From Leucothrix pacifica (GTDB taxonomy: Bacteria; Pseudomonadota; Gammaproteobacteria; Thiotrichales; Thiotrichaceae): a stretch of DNA of 64,000 bases. This document shows, one piece after another, positions 48,240-57,890 of the stretch. The notes beneath the pieces were generated by a model. It did not search any database and was not told the DNA's origin. It saw nothing but the letters and a program-made list of their open reading frames with translations. Location of the stretch: assembly GCF_003172875.1 (NCBI RefSeq), contig NZ_QGKM01000041.1:1-64000 (forward strand). Reading direction: 5' to 3'. Both the position numbers and the translations under genes were made by a program. Positions within the stretch are counted from its first letter, which is position 1; each line of letters begins with the position of its first letter.

Positions 48240-49105
48240 TATAACTTACTCTCAACTCTTCTTTTGATTATATAAAAAACATATAATGGACTCTCAATAA
48301 TCTCCCTTACAGAGAACCTAATACCTTTCTTCCAGAAGATAATAGTTCTTATTTTTAGTAAGAAATTAGAGGCATTTTTTTCGATTTGACTGTATTCTTT
48401 CGAACTTGAAAATATGTTTCTTTGCTCAACTATCATGGCTAATAGTGTTTTCTTATTTAGCGATATATTACTATTAATTCTATAATTTCCAAGATCACCA
48501 TAGACTTTTAGCAACCCCCCACCTAGTCGAGATACACGATAATAAAACTCATGATCTGCTGAGTAGTAACTCTCATTAAAGAAACCATATTTTTCAAATA
48601 TTACCCTATTTATAGTGAGCCCAGTCATTGAAAATGGACACTTCCATAATAAACTTCTATGACTTACAGTTTCGCTACCTGTAATAACACCGTCTTTCCT
48701 TACTGACTTTGAATCACTAAAAATATTCACATCAAAACCTATTATTGTATTTAAAGGGTCTAAGCTATGATCTTTACCAATTATTTGGTCTAGTTTCTCT
48801 AAGTGATTTTCACACAAAATATCATCATCATGCAACATTACAATAAAGCTTCCACTTGCTTGTCTGACACAATGATTCCAATTACCAACCATGCCTAAAT
48901 TTTTTTTATTCTTTATATATTTAATATATTTTGTGTTACACCGTTTAATGTGTAATTCAACAGAATCCTCTTCTGGGTTATTATTACAAACTACTATTTC
49001 ATATAACTCTTTGGAATATCTTTGGTTAACAGCACTTTCAAGTGCTTCTATCAACAGCTTTTCACGCTTAAAAGTTGGAATAACAATGCTATATTTAAAT
49101 TTCAT
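48239..49105 (-). CDS. GT2-family glycosyltransferase
   Basis: This is a 288-aa inverting GT-A glycosyltransferase. The N-terminus KYSIVIPTFKREKLLIEALESAVNQRY is typical of the family. The first acidic motif is near EIVVCNNN, and the metal-binding DXD-like motif is MLHDDDILCENHLEKL at about 92-107. A later segment, YYSADHEFYYRVSRLG, holds the likely base. There is a basic C-terminal end. Donor and acceptor are unknown. It is the first gene of the AT-rich block and follows a 295-bp gap that contains a transposase remnant. Confidence 0.87.
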   Translation of the reverse strand: MKFKYSIVIPTFKREKLLIEALESAVNQRYSKELYEIVVCNNNPEEDSVELHIKRCNTKYIKYIKNKKNLGMVGNWNHCVRQASGSFIVMLHDDDILCENHLEKLDQIIGKDHSLDPLNTIIGFDVNIFSDSKSVRKDGVITGSETVSHRSLLWKCPFSMTGLTINRVIFEKYGFFNESYYSADHEFYYRVSRLGGGLLKVYGDLGNYRINSNISLNKKTLLAMIVEQRNIFSSSKEYSQIEKNASNFLLKIRTIIFWKKGIRFSVREIIESPLYVFYIIKRRVESKL

Positions 49106-49400
49106 ATCGGTCTGTCAAATTAAAGGTCATATACCATAAGCGCTATATCTAAAGTTACTCTAATCTCGACTTCAATTGATGTAACAAGATTAAGTACTCT
49201 CTATGGCAGTTATCGACGTTATTTGTAAATCCTGTAACCGTATAAGTGATTATCGAAACGGAAAATCACTCACTGGAAAGCAGCGATATCCTTGCAAAGG
49301 TTGTCGTCATTGTTTTCCAAATACATCATCATTAAAAAGCCCATGAGCCTGACGTGACCTACAAGGTTGATACATGACCCGACAATCTTTATAAAAAAAT
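49106..49400. mobile_element. Intergenic gap with an IS1-family remnant
   Basis: The whole gap between the rfbJ-like stop and the GT2 start appears to be scar DNA of an insertion sequence. It contains the insA fragment and no other gene. A sequence beginning GGTCATATACC at 49125 could be one old terminal repeat, since it lies at roughly the right distance before insA, but I see no matching right end and no target duplication. No clear promoter or terminator was found here. Confidence 0.5.
49203..49346 (+). pseudogene. insA: Degenerate IS1-type insA fragment
   Basis: A 47-codon frame opposite to the operon encodes a protein starting MAVIDVICKSCNR and continuing RNGKSLTGKQRYPCKGC. This matches the zinc-ribbon N-terminus of the IS1 transposase InsA (C-x2-C, R-N-G-K-S/T, G-x-QRY-x-C-x2-C). 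It stops early at 49344-49346. In the +1-shifted frame the following bases read EPDVTYKV, like the segment that comes next in InsA-type proteins, so a frameshift or deletion is likely. There is no insB. The element is a dead remnant within the 295-bp gap between the rfbJ-like and GT2 genes. Confidence 0.7.
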
Positions 49401-50285
49401 TCACGCGTATTCCCTTACAATACTTTTTAGACCTGTGTGTAGTAAAGCTTTAGGGCTCCAACCTAAATTAAGTAATGTTTGGTTATTTACTGCTACTGTC
49501 ATCATTTCTCCTTCGCGATAAGGTATAGACCCAAAAGAGAGTTTTGTTTCCACTGGGTTAATTTCTATTTCATATATTTTTTTTAATTGCTCTAAAAAAC
49601 TTCTAACAGTAACCAACTTTCCTGTGCCAACATCAAATTCACAGAAAGTTGGTAGCCGTGATGATTTTTCTAAAGTGATTAAATACGCAGAGACAACATC
49701 ATCTATATGAATAAAATCACGGCGCTGCTCGCCTTGTGTGAGTTTTATTTCTGTTACATTTTCTCTAAGTTGTGACAATACCCAAGGTATAAACTTATTC
49801 GTATCATCTCTTGGGCCATACATATGCTCTATTTTTAGATTGATTACCTGAACATTACCACATTGTTGCTCCAGCCATTCGACAAATTGTTTTTTAGATA
49901 GTGCATAAATATTTAAATGTTTTTGTAGCAAAGTATCTGTATTAAAAAAAGTATCTGTATTGTATTTTATACAAGCATCAAAAACTCTTAATCCGAATAA
50001 CAAATTACTCTCAACAACTTGGTGCATAGATTCACCTTTGCGCCCATAAACACAGGCAGTATGAATCACGCTATTTATGCGTTGCTCTTCAAATACCATT
50101 TCTAATGGTTGCTTATCTACATCATAACTGACAGTACTGGGAAGAAGTTTTTCGATGCGCCATGTATTTGAAGTTGAACGTTTTAGAACAACAACTTTAT
50201 GACCTTTTTCCAACAAAGCTTCAAGCAAGTGGCTTCCTAAAAAACCAGTTGCCCCTGTCAGCAAAATAGTTTGTTGTTCGCACAT
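49401..50285 (-). CDS. rfbJ: CDP-abequose synthase-like reductase
   Basis: This is a 294-aa extended SDR enzyme that should reduce CDP-4-keto-3,6-dideoxyglucose to a CDP-3,6-dideoxyhexose. The NAD motif is LLTGATGFLGSHLLEALL and the catalytic Y-x-x-x-K is in IYALSKKQFVEW. The segments FFNTDTLLQKHLN, LKIEHMYGPRDDTNKFIPW and GEQRRDFIHIDDVVSAYL match what I know of Salmonella RfbJ (abequose synthase). Paratose or another isomer cannot be excluded without alignment. It follows the RfbH gene with a 1-nt overlap, the same order as Salmonella rfbH-rfbJ. Confidence 0.75.
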   Translation of the reverse strand: MCEQQTILLTGATGFLGSHLLEALLEKGHKVVVLKRSTSNTWRIEKLLPSTVSYDVDKQPLEMVFEEQRINSVIHTACVYGRKGESMHQVVESNLLFGLRVFDACIKYNTDTFFNTDTLLQKHLNIYALSKKQFVEWLEQQCGNVQVINLKIEHMYGPRDDTNKFIPWVLSQLRENVTEIKLTQGEQRRDFIHIDDVVSAYLITLEKSSRLPTFCEFDVGTGKLVTVRSFLEQLKKIYEIEINPVETKLSFGSIPYREGEMMTVAVNNQTLLNLGWSPKALLHTGLKSIVREYA

Positions 50286-51601
50286 TAGAAGTTTACACCA
50301 AAGAATGTTTCTAGCTTGTCTGCAACATAGTCAAGATGCTCTTTATTAAGCCCAGGGTATATACCCAACCAGAAAGTTTGATTCATCGTGTTATCAGTAT
50401 TGGTTAAGTCTCCAACAACACGGTATGGTAAGTTTTGGAAGTAGGGTTGTCTGATAAGATTTCCAGCAAACAACAAGCGTGTACCGACTTTGTTCTGATC
50501 AAGGTATTTGATCAAGTCATTACGATTAGTGTCGGTGTTTTGTTTCAGCGTAATGGGGAAGCCAAACCAAGAGGGTGTTGAATTGTCAGTTGCCTGAGCA
50601 ATATCCAAGAAATCAGTCAAAGTTGCTAAGCGTTCCTTTAAGTACTGATAATTGGCAATACGCTTTGCAATAAACTCTGGTAGGCGTTGTAATTGCGCTA
50701 AGCCACACGCTGCCTGCATATCTGTGATTTTTAGATTGTAGCCAAGATGAGAATAGGTATATTTGTGATCATAACCCTCAGGAAGATCCCCTAGTTTTTG
50801 TGTAAAGCGCTGTCCACAAGTGTCATCACAACCTGGTTTGCAATAACAATCGCGTCCCCAGTCGCGGAATGATTCGGCGATACTGATAAGTTGATTATTA
50901 TTGGTGAAAACAGCCCCACCTTCTCCCATAGTAATATGGTGTGCAGGGTAAAAACTAAGCGTTGCTATATCTCCCCATGTACCGACCATTTTATTATCAT
51001 ACTTTGCACCTAGCGCATCACAACAATCTTCTACGAGCCAAAGGTTATATTGGTCACATAAGGCCTTCACTTTAGCTAGGTTAAATGGGTTGCCCAAAGT
51101 ATGCGCTAGCATGATAGCTTTAGTTTTCGGAGTAATCGCTGCCTCAATCAGTTCAACATCAACATTATGTGTTTTTAGGTCAACATCCACAAAAACTGGA
51201 ATGGCGCCAAACTGCACAATAGGATTGACTGTAGTCGGGAAACCAGCAGCAACTCCAATAACTTCGTCGCCCTTCTTAATAGCTCGCTCACCCAGCTTTG
51301 GGGAGGTCAATGTACTAAATGCAACTAAGTTAGCCGATGAGCCAGAATTAACTGTGATCAGGTGCTTAATACCAATATAATCAGCCAATTGCTTCTCAAA
51401 TTTTTCATTAAAATGACCTGTGGTCAGCCACCCATCCAAAGAGGCTTCAACCATGTATTGCAACTCTGGCTCCCCAATCACTTTTCCAGAAGGTGGAATA
51501 ATATTGGTTCCCAGCTCAAATGGTTTATCAGCGTATTGTAGTGCTGCATATTCACTAACTAATTCTGCAATTTTTTCCCTTAAAGCTTTAGTGTTTTGCA
51601 T
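50285..51601 (-). CDS. rfbH: CDP-4-keto-6-deoxyglucose 3-dehydratase (E1)
   Basis: This PMP- and [2Fe-2S]-dependent enzyme removes the C3 hydroxyl to start 3,6-dideoxyhexose synthesis, with RfbI as its reductase. It has 438 aa, the usual length. It has the aminotransferase fold, but the PLP lysine is replaced by histidine in FYPAHHITMGEGGAVF (His at about 221-222), the hallmark of this enzyme class. The iron-sulfur cysteines are C194, C252, C254 and C262, which exactly fits the known spacing C-x57-C-x-C-x7-C. It overlaps rfbG by 14 nt. Confidence 0.96.
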   Translation of the reverse strand: MQNTKALREKIAELVSEYAALQYADKPFELGTNIIPPSGKVIGEPELQYMVEASLDGWLTTGHFNEKFEKQLADYIGIKHLITVNSGSSANLVAFSTLTSPKLGERAIKKGDEVIGVAAGFPTTVNPIVQFGAIPVFVDVDLKTHNVDVELIEAAITPKTKAIMLAHTLGNPFNLAKVKALCDQYNLWLVEDCCDALGAKYDNKMVGTWGDIATLSFYPAHHITMGEGGAVFTNNNQLISIAESFRDWGRDCYCKPGCDDTCGQRFTQKLGDLPEGYDHKYTYSHLGYNLKITDMQAACGLAQLQRLPEFIAKRIANYQYLKERLATLTDFLDIAQATDNSTPSWFGFPITLKQNTDTNRNDLIKYLDQNKVGTRLLFAGNLIRQPYFQNLPYRVVGDLTNTDNTMNQTFWLGIYPGLNKEHLDYVADKLETFFGVNF

Positions 51602-52658
51602 TTTTCATTTCACTCATGTATTTATTAATTTCACTAAGGCAAATAGCTTGCATATCTTGCTTACTTAACCAAGCTTGGTGCCATTCAATAATTTTTGCCA
51701 ATGCCCTATCCAATCGCCAAGTGGGTTGCCAACCGAGTCGTGCTTTTGCTTTGGAAATATCAAGTTTCAAATAGCCCGCTTCGTGCGGATGAGCATTTTG
51801 ATCCAAAGTCCAGCTTGAACCTTCCCAGCACGACACCATGTGATTAAGTATCCACTCAACGGGTTGAGCGTCTTCATCATGAGGACCAAAATTCCAACCC
51901 TCAGCATAGCTTTCTGGCTCTTGATAAAGTTGTTGTGCCAGCAACAGATAACCGGATAAAGGTTCGAGTACATGCTGCCAAGGTCGGGTAGCGGATGGAT
52001 TCCGGATGACAACCGCTTTTTGGAACTCAAATGCCCGCAGAATATCTGGGATAAGCCGATCACTTGCCCAGTCGCCACCTCCGATAACATTACCAGCTCT
52101 AACAGAGGCCAAACCTATTCCTTTCTCTTGCATAAACGAGCGGCGATAAGCCGAAGTTACTAGCTCTGCACAACCTTTGCTGCTGCTGTAGGGATCATGA
52201 CCGCCCATCGGCTCATTTTCACGATAACCCCAAACCCATTCACGATTTTCGTAGCACTTGTCTGTCGTAACATTAATAATCGCTTTCAAACTAGTGCAAC
52301 TTTTGGCTGCTTCTAATACCTTAGCCGTACCTATCACATTGGTTTCGTAGGTTTCAATAGGCTCCTCATAAGATAGCCTGACCAAGGGTTGCGCCGCCAT
52401 ATGAATCAGTATGTCAGGATTAAACGCCGCCATGCTGGCAGTGAGCTGTACTAAGTCCCGAATATCACCAATCTCTGATTCGATTTTTTCAGCAACACGT
52501 GCTTGTTCAAACAGGCTCGGTTGAGTCGGCGGCGTTAATGCGTAACCCTTAACGGTCGCCCCTAGCGACCCCAGCCATAGAGCAAGCCAACTGCCTTTAA
52601 ACCCCGTATGACCTGTTAAATAAACTCGTTTACCTTGCCAAAAACGTTGGTCAATCAT
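51588..52658 (-). CDS. rfbG: CDP-glucose 4,6-dehydratase
   Basis: This SDR enzyme converts CDP-glucose to CDP-4-keto-6-deoxyglucose. It has 356 aa. The NAD motif is [17 protein letters not shown], with the conserved segments [39 protein letters not shown] (the TDK triad region), [13 protein letters not shown] with the Y-x-x-x-K pair, and [19 protein letters not shown]. The C-terminal end reads [11 protein letters not shown] followed by a short tail. It overlaps rfbF by 8 nt upstream and rfbH by 14 nt downstream. Confidence 0.96.
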   Translation of the reverse strand: MIDQRFWQGKRVYLTGHTGFKGSWLALWLGSLGATVKGYALTPPTQPSLFEQARVAEKIESEIGDIRDLVQLTASMAAFNPDILIHMAAQPLVRLSYEEPIETYETNVIGTAKVLEAAKSCTSLKAIINVTTDKCYENREWVWGYRENEPMGGHDPYSSSKGCAELVTSAYRRSFMQEKGIGLASVRAGNVIGGGDWASDRLIPDILRAFEFQKAVVIRNPSATRPWQHVLEPLSGYLLLAQQLYQEPESYAEGWNFGPHDEDAQPVEWILNHMVSCWEGSSWTLDQNAHPHEAGYLKLDISKAKARLGWQPTWRLDRALAKIIEWHQAWLSKQDMQAICLSEINKYMSEMKNAKH

Positions 52659-53436
52659 TGGCTTCTTTCCATGTTTTCCATGGTGCTTGTCCTGCTTGCC
52701 ATAATTCCTCCAGATGACATTTGTCCCTCAGGGTATCCATGGGTTGCCAGAAGCCTTGGTGTTGGTATGCCATGAGTTGATCATCCTGAGCAAGCCCCAT
52801 TAAAGGCTCTTGTTCCCAAATACAGCTATCGCCATTAATACGATCAAGTACTTTAGGCGACAGCACAAAAAAACCACCATTGATCATTGCGCCATCACCT
52901 TTGGGCTTTTCTTGGAAACTCCTTACTTGCTGATTCTTGATTTCTAAGGCCCCAAAACGTCCAGGAGGAAAAGCGGCTGTTAGTGTCGCCTGTTTACCGT
53001 GTTGCTGGTGAAAAGCGATTGTTGCCTGAATATCAACATCGCTGACACCATCACCATAAGTAAAACAGAAGGACTCTTCGTCCCTCAAGTAGCTGGCAAC
53101 ACGTCCTAAACGTCCACCAGTCATTGAGTTATCACCCGTATCAACCAACGTAACTGTCCACGGTTCAGCACGTTTCTTATGAACATCCATCCGATTATCT
53201 TTCATAGAAAAAGTGACGTCCGATTGGTGGAGAAAGTAATTAGCAAAATATTCCTTAATGAAGTACCCCTTATAGCCACAACAAATGATGAAGTCATGAA
53301 TACCATGTGAAGAATACATTTTCATGATATGCCAAAGAATAGGCTTTCCACCAATTTCGACCATTGGTTTAGGCTTAGTGATAGTTTCTTCGCTTAAGCG
53401 TGTGCCTAAGCCACCTGCTAATATAACTGCTTTCAT
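52651..53436 (-). CDS. rfbF: Glucose-1-phosphate cytidylyltransferase
   Basis: This enzyme makes CDP-glucose from CTP and glucose-1-phosphate, the entry step of the CDP-dideoxyhexose pathway. It has 261 aa. The N-terminal nucleotidyltransferase signature is [37 protein letters not shown]. Further conserved parts are [25 protein letters not shown] with the metal aspartate, and [17 protein letters not shown]. The C-terminal region has [12 protein letters not shown]. It lies 18 bp after rfbI. Confidence 0.96.
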   Translation of the reverse strand: MKAVILAGGLGTRLSEETITKPKPMVEIGGKPILWHIMKMYSSHGIHDFIICCGYKGYFIKEYFANYFLHQSDVTFSMKDNRMDVHKKRAEPWTVTLVDTGDNSMTGGRLGRVASYLRDEESFCFTYGDGVSDVDIQATIAFHQQHGKQATLTAAFPPGRFGALEIKNQQVRSFQEKPKGDGAMINGGFFVLSPKVLDRINGDSCIWEQEPLMGLAQDDQLMAYQHQGFWQPMDTLRDKCHLEELWQAGQAPWKTWKEAND

Positions 53437-53454
53437 GGTTTAAATTGTTCTTTG

Positions 53455-54411
53455 TTAGTTTGAAGGGAGAAAAGCATCTGCGTAAAATGAACTGGGCACA
53501 AGACCAGCCTGAATAAAGTCAGACTTAGCCGCCTCAATCATAGCTGGGCTACCACACGCGAAAACATCCATTGAACTGAGACTTGGGAAGTCAGCAAGTA
53601 CTGCATGGTGGACTAACCCTGTTCTGCCTTGCCATGAAGAGCTAGGTGTAGAACAAACAGGATGATAATTTATCCATTCATAACCTTTTGCCCATTCAGA
53701 GGGTAGTATACTGTAAAATCCCTCTGCTGTTTGATTACCCCAATAAATCCATATCGGCGTAGTTTCCTGCGTCGCCAAGATAGATTGAACCATACTTTGT
53801 ACAGGCGCGAACCCTGTCCCACCCGCTAAAAAGATAAGAGGCCTCTTAGTAACGATACTGGCTTTTCGCCTAAAGAATGTTCCAAAGGGCCCTTCAAGCC
53901 GTAACAAATCATTTATTTTAGCTTGCTCAAATAAATATTGACTAAACTTACCTTGCACCACTTTGCGTATGTGTAGCTCAATTTTATCGGCCTGTGCCGT
54001 TGATGCGATGGAGTAACTACGACGGATATCACCTATAATTAGATCAATGTATTGACCTGAAATAAATGGAAGTCTTTGATTTGGCGGTAAGCGCAGTGTC
54101 AGAACAATGACATCTTCACTGGCGTATTCGAGTAAGTCGATACGGCATGGTAATGTCTTAACTTGAACGTCATTTAATTCAGTTAATAATTCAAGCTCCA
54201 ATATCATGTCTTGACTAGGTATAGTGGTACAAGTTTTGATGGTACTGGGGCTTTGGCCTTCAGACTTTACTATAGCTACACATGAGTCGCACTTTCCCGT
54301 TTTACAGCTATAGGGTAGGGCAACTTCTTGCCGTAATGCTGCTTGTAATATAGTTTCTTCATCACTTACAGTAAAAGATAAATGTGAAGGTTGGAGGGTA
54401 ACATTGTACAT
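53455..54411 (-). CDS. rfbI: CDP-6-deoxy-delta-3,4-glucoseen reductase (E3)
   Basis: This flavoprotein passes electrons from NAD(P)H through FAD and a plant-type [2Fe-2S] centre to RfbH. It has 318 aa. An N-terminal ferredoxin domain has cysteines in SCKTGKCDSCVAIV (C36, C41, C44) and TIKTC (C61). It is followed by an FAD-binding domain with RRSYSIAS and an NAD-binding domain with FLAGGTGFAPVQSMV, IYWGNQT and VFACGSPAMIEAAKSDF. The spacing C44-x16-C61 is shorter than in standard plant-type ferredoxins. The sequence is otherwise clearly of the RfbI/AscD type. Confidence 0.92.
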   Translation of the reverse strand: MYNVTLQPSHLSFTVSDEETILQAALRQEVALPYSCKTGKCDSCVAIVKSEGQSPSTIKTCTTIPSQDMILELELLTELNDVQVKTLPCRIDLLEYASEDVIVLTLRLPPNQRLPFISGQYIDLIIGDIRRSYSIASTAQADKIELHIRKVVQGKFSQYLFEQAKINDLLRLEGPFGTFFRRKASIVTKRPLIFLAGGTGFAPVQSMVQSILATQETTPIWIYWGNQTAEGFYSILPSEWAKGYEWINYHPVCSTPSSSWQGRTGLVHHAVLADFPSLSSMDVFACGSPAMIEAAKSDFIQAGLVPSSFYADAFLPSN

Positions 54412-54417
54412 ATTAAT

Positions 54418-55350
54418 TTACGGTTCTATTAGTTGCGAAAAATCAAGATATGTCTTTTGAATCCCCTGCTTTAGATTGGTTTTAGCTGCCCAACCACACG
54501 AGTGCAATAAGCTTACATCTAAAACCTTCCGCATCGTCCCATCTGGTTTACCAACATCAAATACAACCCTCCCTGTAAAACCCACCTCATCCATTATGGT
54601 TTCCGCGAGTTCCCGAATCGTCACATCCTGTCCCGTACCTATATTGAGCACTGAACCTGTATAGTCTTTCTCCATAAAAAACACACAAGCATCGGCTAGA
54701 TCGTCCACATACAAAAACTCACGCCGTGGCGTACCCGTCCCCCACACCACTAGCTCCTTATCCCCACGCAACTTTGCCTCATGCGCCTTACGTAATAGAG
54801 CGGGAAGGACGTGGCTGTTTTCCAGGTCATAGTTATCATTCGGTCCGTACAAGTTCGTGGGCATCACACTAATGTACTGCCGCCCATACTGTGCGTTATA
54901 GGCCTCACATAACTTTATCCCAGCAATCTTTGCAATCGCATACGGTTCATTAGTGCACTCCAGCGCTCCAGTAAGCAAATACTCTTCCTTAATAGGCTGC
55001 GGGCAATCACGCGGATAAATACAACTGCTACCCAAAAACATCAACCGTTGTATACCTGCTAAATGTGCTCCGTGTATTAGATTGGCTTCAATCATCAGGT
55101 TTTGATATAGGAATTCAGCTCGATAGATATTATTTGCATGAATACCACCAACTTTTGCCGCCGCAATAAAAATATAGTCCGGCTGCTCATCCGCTAAAAA
55201 CTGATGCACCGCCGCCTGATTGAGTAAATCCAGTTCCTGCCGCGAACGTGTAATAATGTTAGTATAGTCACCTGCTTTCAGACGACGCACCAAAGCGCTG
55301 CCGACCATGCCACGATGCCCAGTAACAAAAATTTTTGCATTTTTATTCAT
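54418..55350 (-). CDS. fcl: GDP-L-fucose synthase
   Basis: This is a dual epimerase-reductase that turns GDP-4-keto-6-deoxymannose into GDP-L-fucose. With the ATG at 55350 it has 310 aa. The NADP motif is [18 protein letters not shown]. Further family segments are [39 protein letters not shown] with the catalytic cysteine region, [17 protein letters not shown] with Y-x-x-x-K, and [21 protein letters not shown] start at 55374 would add eight residues inside gmd and is less likely. It overlaps gmd by 8 nt. Confidence 0.96.
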   Translation of the reverse strand: MNKNAKIFVTGHRGMVGSALVRRLKAGDYTNIITRSRQELDLLNQAAVHQFLADEQPDYIFIAAAKVGGIHANNIYRAEFLYQNLMIEANLIHGAHLAGIQRLMFLGSSCIYPRDCPQPIKEEYLLTGALECTNEPYAIAKIAGIKLCEAYNAQYGRQYISVMPTNLYGPNDNYDLENSHVLPALLRKAHEAKLRGDKELVVWGTGTPRREFLYVDDLADACVFFMEKDYTGSVLNIGTGQDVTIRELAETIMDEVGFTGRVVFDVGKPDGTMRKVLDVSLLHSCGWAAKTNLKQGIQKTYLDFSQLIEP

Positions 55351-56440
55351 GGTAATTAAAGGCACTAAAGCCATGTTTTTTAGTCAACTCATCCCGTTCT
55401 GCAATCCGTAGGTCTTCCTGAACCATCTCCTGCACTAGCTCTGCAAATGAAGTACGTGGAGTCCAACCAAGCTTCTCCTTAGCTTTCGTCGGATCGCCTA
55501 ACAAGGTCTCCACTTCCGTCGGACGGAAATAACGCGGATCAACGGCCACAATACATTTACCGTTGTCATCATAACCTTTCTCATCAACCCCTTCGCCTTC
55601 CCAACGAACCTGCATTCCTAGCTCTCTGGCAGCAATCTCAATAAATTCACGTACACTGTATTGTTCGCCCGTAGCAATCACAAAATCTTCCGCGTTATCC
55701 TGCTGCAACATCAACCACTGCATTTCCACGTAGTCTTTCGCATGCCCCCAGTCACGCTTGGCATCCATATTGCCCAAAAACAAGCAATCTTGTAGCCCCA
55801 GTTTAATACGCGCCAAAGCACGGGTAATCTTACGAGTCACGAAGGTTTCACCACGCTTAGGAGATTCATGGTTAAACAAAATACCGTTACAAGCATACAT
55901 CCCATACGCCTCACGATAATTCACCGTGATCCAATAAGCATACATCTTGGCAACCGCATAAGGGCTACGCGGATAAAAAGGCGTTGTTTCTTTCTGCGGT
56001 ATTTCCTGTACCAAACCATACAATTCCGAGGTAGAGGCCTGATAAAAACGCGTTTTCTTTTCGAGCCCCAAAATACGGATGGCTTCAAGAATTCGCAAAG
56101 CACCCAACGCATCAGAGTTAGCCGTATACTCAGGCTCTTCAAAACTCACCGCAACATGACTTTGTGCCGCAAGGTTATAAATCTCATCCGGTTGCACCTC
56201 CTGAATAATACGCACCAAGCTGCTAGAATCGGTCATGTCACCATGGTGCAATACAAAGCGCTGCTCAGTCTCATGTGGGTCTTGATATAAATGATCAACC
56301 CGGTCGGTATTAAACAAGGAGGTGCGGCGTTTGATGCCGTGTACCACATAACCTTTTTCCAGTAAAAACTCCGCAAGGTATGCGCCGTCTTGTCCAGTGA
56401 CACCCGTGATTAGAGCGACTTTTTTATTAATTCCTGTCAT
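55343..56440 (-). CDS. gmd: GDP-mannose 4,6-dehydratase
   Basis: Gmd makes GDP-4-keto-6-deoxymannose, the precursor of GDP-L-fucose. It has 365 aa. The NADP motif is [19 protein letters not shown], followed by [18 protein letters not shown] and [18 protein letters not shown]. The catalytic region has [20 protein letters not shown] and the Y-x-x-x-K segment [12 protein letters not shown]. Later parts, [17 protein letters not shown] and [21 protein letters not shown], are near-invariant in the family. It lies 22 bp after manC. Confidence 0.97.
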   Translation of the reverse strand: MTGINKKVALITGVTGQDGAYLAEFLLEKGYVVHGIKRRTSLFNTDRVDHLYQDPHETEQRFVLHHGDMTDSSSLVRIIQEVQPDEIYNLAAQSHVAVSFEEPEYTANSDALGALRILEAIRILGLEKKTRFYQASTSELYGLVQEIPQKETTPFYPRSPYAVAKMYAYWITVNYREAYGMYACNGILFNHESPKRGETFVTRKITRALARIKLGLQDCLFLGNMDAKRDWGHAKDYVEMQWLMLQQDNAEDFVIATGEQYSVREFIEIAARELGMQVRWEGEGVDEKGYDDNGKCIVAVDPRYFRPTEVETLLGDPTKAKEKLGWTPRTSFAELVQEMVQEDLRIAERDELTKKHGFSAFNYHE

Positions 56441-56462
56441 TTGTAATTACCTATAAGTATTC

Positions 56463-57890
56463 CTAACTACGCCCGTAGACATCTTCAAACCGCACAATAT
56501 CATCCTCACCCAGATAACTCCCTGATTGCACCTCTATGATTTCTAAAGGCACTTTACCAGGATTACCGAGAGAGTGAGTTTCACCTAGAGGGATATAGGT
56601 AGATTGATTTTCTGTCAGCAGCAAAGTTTTATCACCACATCGGACTTCTGCCGTGCCGTTAACCACAATCCAGTGCTCTGCACGATGGTGGTGCATCTGC
56701 AAAGAAAGTTTCTCACCGGGTTTGACCACGATCCGCTTTACTTGAAAGCGCCCACCTTCATCAATGCAGTCATAGCTACCCCAAGGGCGATTGACCTCGC
56801 GATGAATACTAGCCTCGCTACGTTGTTGGTCTTTCAGTTGTCCGACAACATGTTTGACGTGTTGCACTTTGTCACGGTGTGCCACCATAACCGCGTCTTT
56901 GGTTTCAACCACCACTAAGTCATCAACACCCACTAACGTGACCAAGCGATGTTCTGCATGCACTAAGTTGCCTTTGGCCTGATGTGTTAAGACATCGCCG
57001 TGCAGTACATTCTGCTGAGCGTCCTGCTGACCCACCTCCCACACTGCTGACCATGCGCCAACATCATTCCAACCTGCATCGAGCGGTATCACGACAGCGT
57101 CTTGAGTTTTTTCCATCACCGCATAATCAATCGAAATAGCCGGTGCTGCCGTAAATGCCGCAGTATTCAAACGGATAAAATCCAGATCATGACTAGGGTC
57201 AGCAAGTGCTGCCTGACAAGCCTGTAATACCTCAGGTTGATACGCTTCAAGTGCTGCTAATAATCGATCCACACGAAACAGAAACATCCCACTGTTCCAC
57301 AAGTAATTTCCGCTATCGACATAGGTTTGCGCAGTTCCAGCATCAGGCTTTTCGACAAAAGCAGCAACACGACTGGCATCTAAATCCGTCAGACTCTCAC
57401 CCTGCCGGATGTAACCATACCCCGTTTCCGCTCGTTGCGGCACAATCCCGAATGTGGTCAGATAACCGTCTTGCGCCGCCTGTGCTGCCTGCTGGATTGC
57501 TTGGTGAAACGCGTCGTTATCCGTAATCACATGATCGGCCGGAAGCACTAGCATCAAAGCGTCGCTTTTCCCCTGCTGAGTGAGGTGTAACGCTGCTAAG
57601 GCAAGCGCAGGGGCAGTATCACGTCCAACTGGTTCCAACAAAATACCTTGATGCGCCAGCTGTAATTCACGCAATTGTTCGGCTACCATAAAGCGGTGCT
57701 CTTCATTACACACCACCAAAACATCCTCCAGATTCGGGATACCTTGCAAGCGTTGTACGGTATTTTGAAAGAGGGTCAGCTCATCCACCAAGGGTAAAAA
57801 CTGCTTTGGACGTAACTGACGTGACAAAGGCCAGAGGCGCGTACCCGAGCCACCAGATAAAATAACGGGTGTAATTGTAGGTGTCATCAT
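56463..57890 (-). CDS. manC: Mannose-1-phosphate guanylyltransferase / mannose-6-phosphate isomerase
   Basis: ManC makes GDP-mannose and, in its C-terminal cupin, carries phosphomannose isomerase activity. It has 475 aa. The N-terminal nucleotidyltransferase motif is [26 protein letters not shown]. The product-side motif is YGYIRQG followed by FVEKPDAG. The C-terminal isomerase domain has [38 protein letters not shown] and the metal-binding histidines. Its first ATG overlaps the manB stop in an ATGA junction; a second ATG follows directly. Confidence 0.97.
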   Translation of the reverse strand: MMTPTITPVILSGGSGTRLWPLSRQLRPKQFLPLVDELTLFQNTVQRLQGIPNLEDVLVVCNEEHRFMVAEQLRELQLAHQGILLEPVGRDTAPALALAALHLTQQGKSDALMLVLPADHVITDNDAFHQAIQQAAQAAQDGYLTTFGIVPQRAETGYGYIRQGESLTDLDASRVAAFVEKPDAGTAQTYVDSGNYLWNSGMFLFRVDRLLAALEAYQPEVLQACQAALADPSHDLDFIRLNTAAFTAAPAISIDYAVMEKTQDAVVIPLDAGWNDVGAWSAVWEVGQQDAQQNVLHGDVLTHQAKGNLVHAEHRLVTLVGVDDLVVVETKDAVMVAHRDKVQHVKHVVGQLKDQQRSEASIHREVNRPWGSYDCIDEGGRFQVKRIVVKPGEKLSLQMHHHRAEHWIVVNGTAEVRCGDKTLLLTENQSTYIPLGETHSLGNPGKVPLEIIEVQSGSYLGEDDIVRFEDVYGRS

